From: Bacteroidales bacterium H4
GTDB taxonomy: Bacteria > Bacteroidota > Bacteroidia > Bacteroidales > Muribaculaceae
DNA length: 64,000 bases
Reading direction: 5' to 3'
Assembly (NCBI GenBank): GCA_001701165.1
Contig: DAAP01000044.1
Coordinates: 19,626-83,625 of the forward strand
Part shown: piece after piece, positions 44,833 to 52,645 of the stretch
Layout of the letters: every line of letters starts with the position of its first letter
Position numbering within the stretch: the stretch's first letter is position 1
Notes under the pieces: generated by a model
What the model was told of the DNA's origin: nothing
The model's input: the letters and a program-made list of their open reading frames with translations, nothing else
Database searches by the model: none
Translations under genes and position numbers: made by a program

Positions 44833-45822
44833 TTAAATCGTGAGCGAATAGTCGTTGCTGTTCTTGGCCCACGGCATAGATGTTGTCGTAACTTCGACAT
44901 CATCCTTGCTGCTGCCGTTGATGGTGATATTGAATGTATAGACATATCCGCTCTTAAACTCGAACTCAGAGGCGGTGACAAATTTGGATAGGTCGATATT
45001 GTGCGTTATTTGCGGACCGACGCCCGGTACGGGACGGTATTCCATCATAATGAACGGCTTGTTGGTGGCCCGTTTTTGTGCAACGATTATTGTTTCATAC
45101 GAATATGCGGCCTCCTCGGTCACCGAACCCCATTTGACGGTGTTTGCCGGATTTAGACCCTTGTGTGGGGGTGTCTTGTCTTCGGTGTTGTATGACTTGA
45201 TGAGGTCAAGGGTTATCTTCTTGTCGCTTTTGTTGACGTTGTATTCGGCTGTCTGGTCGATGTCCCGGAGTAGGACGAGCCAGCAGTTCTGGAACAGGTT
45301 CTTGATGTACTGCGTATTGCGGATGTTGACTACGATTTTGACCTGAGTGTGGTAGAAATCGAGTTTACGGCCGTCGCGACCGATGTCGTTGGAATAGGCG
45401 AGCATGAGGTCGTCGCTGATGGTGGATGAGTGGCAGGTAGTCCACATGATTGTGTCTCCTACGGGATGGTAGCGGTTGGGGAAGCGCCCTATGACTTCGA
45501 TTTTACCACCCGGCTTGACTATGAATGGGTTGGAGGATGTGAGCAGCGCGGTGGATGCGTTGTCCAATGTGTCGGAGACGATGTATTTGCGTAGTGCGCC
45601 GTTGGCCTGTATTGCCACGCCGCCGGTGTCCACTTCCAGCCACGCTGTGCGCGAGCTGATTGTACCTTCGGTGCTTATATTGAGGCCGCTGGCGATAAAC
45701 TCGAGTGGTGTGCCGACAGTGTCTTGTGGCTCGATGTCGTCTGACGCGCAGGCCGCGAGTAGCGCAGCCGGCAGTATGCCGCCGAGTATGGCGTAGATGT
45801 ATTTCTTGATGCTTTTGTTCAT
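44833..45822 (-). CDS. Fimbrillin-like lipoprotein 4
   Basis: 329 residues from the ATG at 45822; the open extension to 45909 overlaps the previous gene and lacks a signal. Lipobox cysteine C25 (LLAAC), then ASDDIE. An S-R-T-A-W-L-E-V-D-T-G-G-V segment near residue 55 corresponds to the conserved arginine/tryptophan region of fimbrillins, where the arginine is a possible maturation site. The C-terminus (FKSGYVYTFNITING ... TTTSMPW) matches the usual fimbrillin ending Y-T-x-x-I-x-x-T. Expected on the cell surface or as a pilus subunit. Confidence 0.75.
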   Translation of the reverse strand: MNKSIKKYIYAILGGILPAALLAACASDDIEPQDTVGTPLEFIASGLNISTEGTISSRTAWLEVDTGGVAIQANGALRKYIVSDTLDNASTALLTSSNPFIVKPGGKIEVIGRFPNRYHPVGDTIMWTTCHSSTISDDLMLAYSNDIGRDGRKLDFYHTQVKIVVNIRNTQYIKNLFQNCWLVLLRDIDQTAEYNVNKSDKKITLDLIKSYNTEDKTPPHKGLNPANTVKWGSVTEEAAYSYETIIVAQKRATNKPFIMMEYRPVPGVGPQITHNIDLSKFVTASEFEFKSGYVYTFNITINGSSKDDVEVTTTSMPWAKNSNDYSLTI

Positions 45823-45877
45823 GTCCGTATGTATGTCCGTTGTTGGATGTGTGTGTTGTTCGGTGCGGGCTTGGCTG

Positions 45878-46852
45878 TTATTGCTCGGCAAAGTACTCGC
45901 CGCCGTCATTCCAATCCTTTATAGTTGCGGTGACGCTTAGCTCGGAAGGTTTGATGGTGACGGTGTATGTATAGACGTTGCCGCGATATAGATAGCCGAA
46001 CAACGGGCCGTTGCTTTGATATGATTTGCCGTTGATTGTCAGCGTGAGATAGGTGCCGGAAGTCGGTTGTGTGGCTACGATTGCCGTATAGACTACGGCT
46101 TGTTCTGTCTCGTTGTCGATGATTTGTTGTATGGTGTTGTCCTTGAGCGACCAGTCGTTGATGGGTGCCCAGTTGTCAAAGTTAAACGAATTCCACGTCG
46201 TGCTGAAATTGATGCCGTTGTGTACTATGCCGCCCAAGGTACATTCGGCATTGGCTATGTCGTCGAGGGTGATGCCGGTTGCCGGGTCTGCCTTGATTTT
46301 CACGACAATTTTCGACATTTGGTGTTCGAAGACGAGACCGTCGATTTTGCCGCTGCTTATCCAGTCGGCCTGTATTCCTTTTTGTACACGCACAATGTCA
46401 ATCTTGCGTTGTAGCTCGCGAGTGTTTTGCTTGCGGGTGTTGATTGCAATTCCAACGCTTGAATTGTCTATTCTACTCGGATCATTGGGGGTATATGGCG
46501 CATACGCGATAATAGAATTAGACCCGGCTGTCAAGTCAGAAACGGCGATGGCTTTGCCAATTTTGGTAAAAAATGCCGTTGTTCCGGTAGACGTGGTGTA
46601 ATAGGGAAGGTTTTGGTAGTCTTTGACTATGGCGTAGGAGAACGGCGCTGTGATGTACACGCCTATTGTGTCGGCTTCCCATAGAGAGCCGTTTACGCGG
46701 GACTGCGGGGCACGCTCCCCGACAAATGTGCCGGAAATCTGAAGCTCCCTGCTATCTGTGAAGTCCGGGCCGTCTTCCCCGGTGCAGGAACATAAGTATA
46801 GCGTTGAGAGTGCTATGGCGGACGAAAATGTGAGAATATGCTTTAACGTCAT
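45878..46852 (-). CDS. Fimbrillin-like lipoprotein 3
   Basis: 324 residues from MTLKHILTFSSAIA at 46852. Lipobox cysteine probably C23 (LYLCSC), followed by TGEDGPD. Fimbrillin N-terminal signature: PQSRVNGSLWEADTIGVYI. Later AYAPYTPND and the C-terminal YLYRGNVYTYTVTIKPS ... IKDWNDGGEY, the usual closing of Bacteroidales fimbrillins. Likely a surface or pilus subunit, third of five in a row. Confidence 0.82.
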   Translation of the reverse strand: MTLKHILTFSSAIALSTLYLCSCTGEDGPDFTDSRELQISGTFVGERAPQSRVNGSLWEADTIGVYITAPFSYAIVKDYQNLPYYTTSTGTTAFFTKIGKAIAVSDLTAGSNSIIAYAPYTPNDPSRIDNSSVGIAINTRKQNTRELQRKIDIVRVQKGIQADWISSGKIDGLVFEHQMSKIVVKIKADPATGITLDDIANAECTLGGIVHNGINFSTTWNSFNFDNWAPINDWSLKDNTIQQIIDNETEQAVVYTAIVATQPTSGTYLTLTINGKSYQSNGPLFGYLYRGNVYTYTVTIKPSELSVTATIKDWNDGGEYFAEQ

Positions 46853-47023
46853 ATTGGCGGTGTTATAGTGTTTTGTTGTATCCCTTGACGAGAAGCCGGA
46901 CAAAGCGTGCTTGATGTACGCATGTCGGCTGATAAAGGATATGGCGTTTGTTTTCCCTTAGTGTGGAATGGCTGTATCAGAACGATATTCCCACACTAAG
47001 GCAATCTTTTGTCGTGATGATGT

Positions 47024-47938
47024 TTATTGCATCACGGCTTCGCCGGAGCCGCTGCCGCCGTATTCCCAATCAGTGACGGTACAGCCTTCGATTTTGAGGC
47101 CCGTCTTATGGATGGTAATGGTGTAGGTATAGGTCTTGCCGGGCTCGAGAGCGGGCTGCATGGCGGTATCGTTGACGTACGCCTGTGCAGCAATTACGGA
47201 CTTGAATTTCAGCGGAGCTGTCAACATCTGGGGGATGACGAGGGCGTCATAAGTGACGACATTATTGGTCATATCGGTAGTGTGCGTCGAGTATACCAGC
47301 GACCATTCGATGGGACTGCCGGAGGGAGTAACTGCGCCGGTGGCGAGGTCGAAGGTGCCGTCATGGATGAGGCCGTCGATGTAATGGCCGCCGATAGCGA
47401 TGTCAGGGGTTGTGAGACCGTCGCCGGGCTTGAGCTTGACCACCAGACGCGACATTACGTGGCGGAAAGCGGCGGAGCCGGTGAAAGACAGTACGGGGCT
47501 ATTCTTGGAGGCTACGGCGCCGGTAGCGTAGATGAAGTCTATGCGTTTTTGCTGCTCGCGAGTCACCTGGTCGCGGGTATTGACCTGGGGATTGTTCCAG
47601 GTCGCACCGCTTTCGTAGGGAGCATATGCACAGAATGTTATATCCTCGGTGCCTTCGAAGTATATCGGGGCGGCGTCGGCGGTGAACTCGGCAACATCAC
47701 TTGTCGAGGTAGTGGAGTAGGATATGTTTTTGTACTTGTCCTGCATCTTGATGTTGCCGGCGATGGCGAATACGCCGATGTTATCGGCTTCCCATGTCGA
47801 GCCTAAGGCGCGAGAGTTGGTCTCGAATCCGGCGGTGATTTTGAGGGCTGTCGGAGTGTTGTCGGGCTCGTTGTCTGAGGAGCAGGATGCCAGAGCAAAG
47901 ATTGCGAGAGTAGGCAGAAGGATGTTATATAGTTTCAT
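47024..47938 (-). CDS. Fimbrillin-like lipoprotein 2
   Basis: 304 residues. Lipobox cysteine C19 (ALASC), then SSDNEPD. Fimbrillin signature NSRALGSTWEADNIGVFAI, later ITFCAYAPYESGATWN, and a C-terminal LEPGKTYTYTITIHKTGLKI ending VTDWEYGG. Strongly similar in plan to the neighbours on both sides, so the set arose by tandem duplication and divergence. Confidence 0.85.
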   Translation of the reverse strand: MKLYNILLPTLAIFALASCSSDNEPDNTPTALKITAGFETNSRALGSTWEADNIGVFAIAGNIKMQDKYKNISYSTTSTSDVAEFTADAAPIYFEGTEDITFCAYAPYESGATWNNPQVNTRDQVTREQQKRIDFIYATGAVASKNSPVLSFTGSAAFRHVMSRLVVKLKPGDGLTTPDIAIGGHYIDGLIHDGTFDLATGAVTPSGSPIEWSLVYSTHTTDMTNNVVTYDALVIPQMLTAPLKFKSVIAAQAYVNDTAMQPALEPGKTYTYTITIHKTGLKIEGCTVTDWEYGGSGSGEAVMQ

Positions 47939-48006
47939 TTTGTGATATTTTTTATCGTGTGATTTGATTGTTTGTCAGTGGTTTGTGTTGTATCTGTCGG
48001 GCGGCG

Positions 48007-48921
48007 TTACTTGGCGTCAAAGTTGCCGCCGTCGGCTTCGGTCCAAGCTGTGATGGTGCAGCCTTGTATCGACACTCCGGTCTTGTGGATGGTGACAGCG
48101 ATGTCGTACTGGTATCCGGCGAGCCATTCGTTGCGCGGGTCGGCGATGCCGGCGTTGCGGTTGGCGGCAGTGAAGTCTATTGCGGCGGTGTATGTCTGAG
48201 CACCGGGCTGTGTGGCGGTGAATGTCAGTGCGCTGCCGAAGGATTGCGGGGCAACTATCAGCGTATAGGCTACGGTCTTGGCGGCGTCATCGGCTATGGC
48301 CGGGGCATTTTGTTCGGCTGTGGCGTTGTTCGCAAATGTCAGCGTAGCTGCATCCTTGGAGGCCACGATGCCGGTTGCACGGTCAAATGCGGCGGATGTA
48401 TTGAATTCGCCGAGCGCCAATACTGCTTTTTTGACTTCATCATAGGTTACATCGCTGCCGCAACGTGCGGTGATGACCACCTTAGACATTTTGTGCGCTA
48501 AATTGAAGGCTACATCGGGACTTGCTTTGCTGCCCGTGGCTTGCGCCCATAGGTAGTCAAAGGTCTTCTGCGAAGCCTGCAGACGCGTATCAGCTGTTGC
48601 GGCTGCATCACTCCACGGATAGTAAGCTGTGAAAATCACTTCGGCATTATTCTGGAAATAGATATGGTCACCGGCGGCTGCAAATGCTCCGGTGCCATCG
48701 GTGGTATACTTGAGATTGGAATATGTCTTATCGCCGCTTTGGCCCGAAATGCCTATGGCGTCTCCGGATTCCCATGTATTGTCATAGGCGCGCGCTGCGG
48801 TGGCTATGCTTGCGGTGAAATTAGGTTCGTCAGCACCTGTGCCGGGCATGGGGTTGTCGTTGTTACAAGCCGTCAAGGTAGCGGCCGCTAAAGTAATCGT
48901 AAGTAGCGTTGTTTTTTTCAT
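48007..48921 (-). CDS. Fimbrillin-like lipoprotein 1
   Basis: 304 residues, same length as the next gene. Lipobox cysteine C19 (TLTAC), then NNDN. Signature TAARAYDNTWESGDAIGISG, later VIFTAYYPWSD, and C-terminal GYQYDIAVTIHKTGVSIQGC ending ITAWTEADGG. The shared HKTG and TxW endings with fimbrillin 2 mark these two as the closest pair. First fimbrillin after the Mfa2-like gene, so perhaps the major subunit (inference). Confidence 0.85.
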   Translation of the reverse strand: MKKTTLLTITLAAATLTACNNDNPMPGTGADEPNFTASIATAARAYDNTWESGDAIGISGQSGDKTYSNLKYTTDGTGAFAAAGDHIYFQNNAEVIFTAYYPWSDAAATADTRLQASQKTFDYLWAQATGSKASPDVAFNLAHKMSKVVITARCGSDVTYDEVKKAVLALGEFNTSAAFDRATGIVASKDAATLTFANNATAEQNAPAIADDAAKTVAYTLIVAPQSFGSALTFTATQPGAQTYTAAIDFTAANRNAGIADPRNEWLAGYQYDIAVTIHKTGVSIQGCTITAWTEADGGNFDAK

Positions 48922-48985
48922 AATCGGGTGTTATACTTTACTTTGTGTTTTCTGTTTGTTGTATTGTAGTGGATGCCGACAGATG

Positions 48986-49870
48986 TCAATGAGCATCGTA
49001 TCCGCCGCCGTCGGCAGTCTTCCATCCGTCGATAGAGCCTTCAAAGCCACCTTTGACCGGAAGTTTCAGGTCACCGCGTATAGCCAGAGGACTTACGCTT
49101 TTGCCGAAATCTTTGGTCATAGCGGAGATATCGGAGGTGATGGTGCACGTATCGCCGTTGTCGAAGGCTATGTCCACCTTCAGCGACATATTGCTGTAGT
49201 CTGCATCCTGTATTGCAAAGAATCGGAAGGTCGCGGTCAATAGTTTTTCCGATTGTTTGAGTCGCTCGGCGGTGGTGCGTGTTCGATCAGCCGGGTCGGC
49301 GCTGTGAGTGATGAAGTCGATAGCACCATATACGCCGTCAATGCTCGCGGTGGCGGATGCTATGCGGTCGTAATCGCCCTCGACAATGGTTAGAACGAGG
49401 TCGACGCTGCGCATCAGCTGCACCATGTTGATGGTGGCATAATATGTCGCGGCGGGAGCAACGTGTATCGTGCTTGTGTAGTCGTGGTAGTCACCGGCGA
49501 ACATTATGTCCGGATATGCGATAAGCCCGCCATCTGCGGCTTTGGCGACTGCGGCGCGTGTGCCGCTGAGCGTCACGCCTGCCGGAGTGTTGAATGCCGA
49601 CAGTCGGTAGTCGCCGATGGCTATATCCGTAAAGATGTATTTGTCGCCGGAAGCTATGGCGGTGCGATCGCCGCCGTCAACGCGCACATCCGGAGTGACC
49701 CATTGCAGGTGCATAGTGTATTCGGACGGCTTCACAGCGTCTGCCGAGATATTGTTCCACGCGGTGGTAACTTCGATATTTCCTTTGGCATCATAGAGTG
49801 TATCCTTGACGCACGAGGATAATGCAGTTGCGGCAATGCCTGCGAATATGCTGAGTTTGAAGATGTTCAT
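48986..49870 (-). CDS. FimB/Mfa2-like fimbrial anchor lipoprotein
   Basis: 294 residues. Lipobox cysteine C20 (ALSSC), then VKDTLYD. The sequence follows the FimB/Mfa2 plan: two beta domains, with YTMHLQWVTPD and GDYRLSAFNTP early, then a second part with TYYATINMVQLMRSVDLVLTI (given here as separate strands YYATINMVQLMRS and VDLVLTIVEG). In Porphyromonas, Mfa2 anchors the fimbria in the outer membrane and limits its length. It lies 12 bases after the DUF3575 gene stop and 64 bases before fimbrillin 1. Confidence 0.8.
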   Translation of the reverse strand: MNIFKLSIFAGIAATALSSCVKDTLYDAKGNIEVTTAWNNISADAVKPSEYTMHLQWVTPDVRVDGGDRTAIASGDKYIFTDIAIGDYRLSAFNTPAGVTLSGTRAAVAKAADGGLIAYPDIMFAGDYHDYTSTIHVAPAATYYATINMVQLMRSVDLVLTIVEGDYDRIASATASIDGVYGAIDFITHSADPADRTRTTAERLKQSEKLLTATFRFFAIQDADYSNMSLKVDIAFDNGDTCTITSDISAMTKDFGKSVSPLAIRGDLKLPVKGGFEGSIDGWKTADGGGYDAH

Positions 49871-49882
49871 CGTTTCAGAGCA

Positions 49883-50911
49883 TTAAAATATGTTCCACAC
49901 CAAGGTGACGCCGGCATGGGTGACGCCCCAATAATTTTTATTGTCATGTTCGAGGCGTACGCGAGTGCCGTCGTATAGATAGTATTTATCGTAATCGACA
50001 TTGAGGCCTCCGATGCCGATGGACAGGTCAAGAGAGAGTGCTTTATTGAGCCGGAATACATATCCGCCTTTGATGCCGCCGCCCTTGACAGTGCCTTGAC
50101 GGCCGGTGTCGGTGAATTTGTAGTTGAAATCGCCGTAGTGACCGTAAGCACCGATGTATCCGCGGTTATTCTTACCCAAATATAGGCGCCCCTCGGGCAA
50201 TACTTCCCATAACGCATAGCGGCGGTCTTTGTCGTTCCACGACCAGGATGTCCATGACCCGTGTGCCAGAATGCTAAAGCGCTCGGCGATGTGCCATTCA
50301 ATGCCGAGGTCCGGCGTGAGTGTGGCCCAGCGCAGCAGGTTGGCACGCAGGTCTATATGCGGACGATGAGCGACCTGAGCAGTCACGACGGGACGCCGAT
50401 CGGCGGTGTCGGCGGGCAGGGTTACGGGCGTCGACTCCGGTTCGGGCTCGGCTGTCACTACAGGTCGCGAAGGCTCGGGCATAGGCAGGGGCACCGCCTC
50501 GGAGGTCGGCAGGGTTATGCGTACTTCTACGTAGTTGCCGCCGTCAGAGTGATTGGTGGTACGGAAGCACTGTTCGGTGAGCCCGCAACGTGTAATCATC
50601 TCGGACTTGACACGGTTGCTGCGTGTACGAGCTGTCGTAAGATTGGCTTCGGTACTGCCGCACGAATCGCAATACCCGAATACGGCTACCGGAACGTCGC
50701 CGGCAAGGATTGCATCCTTGTGCGTATTGACACACTCAATCATTGCCGCTATCTGGTTGTGATTGTCCAGATATCCGTCGTAGAATCTATCGGAGGCGGC
50801 GGCGAAGCGGAACGTGAGGACGCGGCTCTCGCCTTGCTTCTGCGCCGTGACGGCAATGCCGGCTGTAAGCAGTATAGCACACAGAGTGCATATTATTCGT
50901 CGTATAGTCAT
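49883..50911 (-). CDS. DUF3575 outer-membrane protein with OmpA-like N-part
   Basis: 342 residues. Signal peptide 1-23. Residues about 30-135 resemble an OmpA-type periplasmic domain (VAVFGYCDSCGST ... NLTTARTRSNRVKSEM). A proline/glutamate-rich linker (about 138-180) leads to DUF3575 (about 186-342), an eight-strand barrel-like domain beginning HIDLRANLLRWATLTPDLGIE. This gene commonly heads Mfa/Fim-type fimbrial operons in Bacteroidales, and does so here. Probably an outer-membrane platform or peptidoglycan link for the fimbriae. Confidence 0.85.
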   Translation of the reverse strand: MTIRRIICTLCAILLTAGIAVTAQKQGESRVLTFRFAAASDRFYDGYLDNHNQIAAMIECVNTHKDAILAGDVPVAVFGYCDSCGSTEANLTTARTRSNRVKSEMITRCGLTEQCFRTTNHSDGGNYVEVRITLPTSEAVPLPMPEPSRPVVTAEPEPESTPVTLPADTADRRPVVTAQVAHRPHIDLRANLLRWATLTPDLGIEWHIAERFSILAHGSWTSWSWNDKDRRYALWEVLPEGRLYLGKNNRGYIGAYGHYGDFNYKFTDTGRQGTVKGGGIKGGYVFRLNKALSLDLSIGIGGLNVDYDKYYLYDGTRVRLEHDNKNYWGVTHAGVTLVWNIF

Positions 50912-50985
50912 ATCGTATAAGATTGAATGTTTCGTCGGACAAAGTGCATACGATTAGCCATCTTTTGTGCGCACAAATATGTTTG

Positions 50986-50993
50986 CAAATTTA
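50986..50993 (-). promoter_or_regulatory. -7 element of the fimbrial operon
   Basis: Reads TAAATTTG on the - strand, 75 bases before the DUF3575 ATG. It is the only consensus -7 box found for the seven-gene operon. Confidence 0.5.
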
Positions 50994-51012
50994 TCCATAA
51001 AGACACTCGGCA

Positions 51013-51079
51013 CTTAGCCGAATCGACAATTTCATTTTCCGCTAAGAGGGCACGCGGCATATTTTAACTTTCCGCTAAG
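51013..51079. promoter_or_regulatory. Repeated motif upstream of the fimbrial promoter (candidate operator)
   Basis: TTTCCGCTAAG occurs at 51036-51046 and again at 51069-51079, 33 bases apart (about three helical turns). An inverted relative, CTTAGCCGAAT, lies at 51013-51023. All are 20-90 bases upstream of the -7 box at 50986-50993, where an activator would bind. The rest of 50912-51302 has no gene. Confidence 0.5.
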
Positions 51080-51234
51080 CGCAAGCAGTGCCGGCTATTT
51101 CCGGAGCTGAGCGGCAAAAACCCACAGCGTGAAGAGATATATTTTCTGCTGAGCTATATTTTGGTCAGGTATTATTTCTGTTGACGCGTCTGTACAGCCC
51201 GACTCGTTTAGCATTATTGATAAAAAGTGTTATT

Positions 51235-51271
51235 ATGAAAAAAAGTACGAGCTTATTCGGCTCATACTTTT
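51235..51271 (-). terminator. Terminator of the AraC-like regulator gene
   Basis: AAAAGTA-C-GAGC (51241-51252) pairs with GCTC-A-TACTTTT (51260-51271), and the - strand continues with a T-run. It lies 32 bases beyond the restored 3' end at 51303, supporting that end as the original one. Confidence 0.75.
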
Positions 51272-51302
51272 CTTGAATGGTCGCGAGGAATGATGTGCAA
51301 GA

Positions 51303-52449
51303 TTACAGCTTGACTCCGCTGACGATTTCGGGGTCAACTTGCGGCACGCTGCGTTTGGCCTTGCTGAAACTCGAGCCGGAGGCAAATCCGGCGGCCTCGG
51401 CGATTTCGCTCTGTTTGGCTTCGGGGTGCGCCAGTCCGTTACAGGCGTGCGTGTTCTAGACGGAACATATTGATAAGGTTGTAGTACCCCACTTGAATGA
51501 TAAAGCGGTTGGCCCCGCTTTTCTTGCCCGAGCCTATGAGCGCGAGTATGTCCGACTTTTGCAGGTGCGGCTCGCGATATTTTTGCAAAATGATTTCGAG
51601 TACTTGTCGGCGTGCTTCGTTTGATTCGGGTTCGGACGCCTCCGCTTCTTTGACTTCTTCCTCCTTGGCGGCAATGATAGCTTCTTCCATGAATTTAACC
51701 TTACGACACCCTATTCGGTCAAGCTGTTCTTCGATATACTTGGGCCGCAGCAGCCTTTGCGGATGAAGTATCAAGCACAGAAACAGTACCATCCATATGG
51801 ACATGATGATTTCCGCCACCATGTTCAGGACGCGACTGTCGGCAAGCAGCACAGCCCAGACTATGGCGGTCCATACAACAGGAAGGTATATGACTTTGCC
51901 GGCAAATTTGTGCGGAAAATCGCTATCATCCGAGAAGTTACCCTTGTTATAAGCCGAAATCCGGCTTTTGAGCCATATCAAGGTCTTGAGCATATATGCC
52001 GTCAGAATTATGCCTATGCCGGAGGCTATGCCAAGCACCACAGAGCTGTGTACCTCAATCCATACGCCGACCGGAGCATAAAGCACGGAGCATGTCATAA
52101 TAAAAAGCAAACTCATAGGTACGTAGAAGAGCAGAATTGCGCTCGAGCCGCGCAATTTATGCCATTTGAAATACTGCAGGAACATGGCAGCAAAAACAGC
52201 CGGATAAAACACCACGCCGAAGACACGCACAAAGACCCATGTTCCCGGGGCTTCCGGATGCAAATAATATGGCGTCAACATCGCTACGGCCATGAATACA
52301 AAGGCGGTAAGCGAACTTGCCGGATAGAAGTACCGAATTTCTTTGTCGTAAGGGCGGCAATGATGTATCAGCCGGACAATGCCGCATATTATGCCTGTGA
52401 CGATGAATATAAGGCAGATATCGGAATAGTATGTATAGCCGTGGGACAT
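51303..52449 (-). pseudogene. Seven-helix membrane AraC-like regulator, frameshifted in its DNA-binding domain
   Basis: Reading from the ATG at 52449, 336 residues end at TAA 51439-51441. Seven hydrophobic segments fill residues 10-245, then a cytoplasmic part with an acidic linker (EEEVKEAEASEPESNEA) and an HTH-AraC start (HLQKSDILALIGSGKKSGANR, NLINMFRLEHARL). The rest of the HTH continues in another frame: LAHPEAKQSEIAEAAGFASG, then SSFSKAKRSVPQVDPEIVSG, stop at 51303-51305. The two frames overlap only in 51439-51455, so a one- or two-base indel lies there. Without it the protein would be about 380 residues with a complete AraC domain. It stands upstream of the fimbrial operon and probably controlled it. 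It may be a true pseudogene, a phase-variable locus or a sequencing error. Confidence 0.72.
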
Positions 52450-52645
52450 GTCGTGTCGTATATGTGTGGCTGTGCTTGTTTTTTCAGCGCAAAATTAACG
52501 ATTTTTTGCACAACAACCTAAGTTTGGCCGCAAAAATTTCAAGTCCGGAACGTGCCTCTGTGTGGACGCGCCCCGGACTTGATGCGAATGGGCATGGCGG
52601 CAGTCAATGCCGCTGTATGCCGTTATGGATTGCGCCTATGCAGTT

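Noticed and set aside
43870..50911. Search for an invertible promoter or recombinase in the fimbrial cluster
   Set aside because: No inverted repeats bracketing the promoter and no tyrosine or serine recombinase gene were seen.
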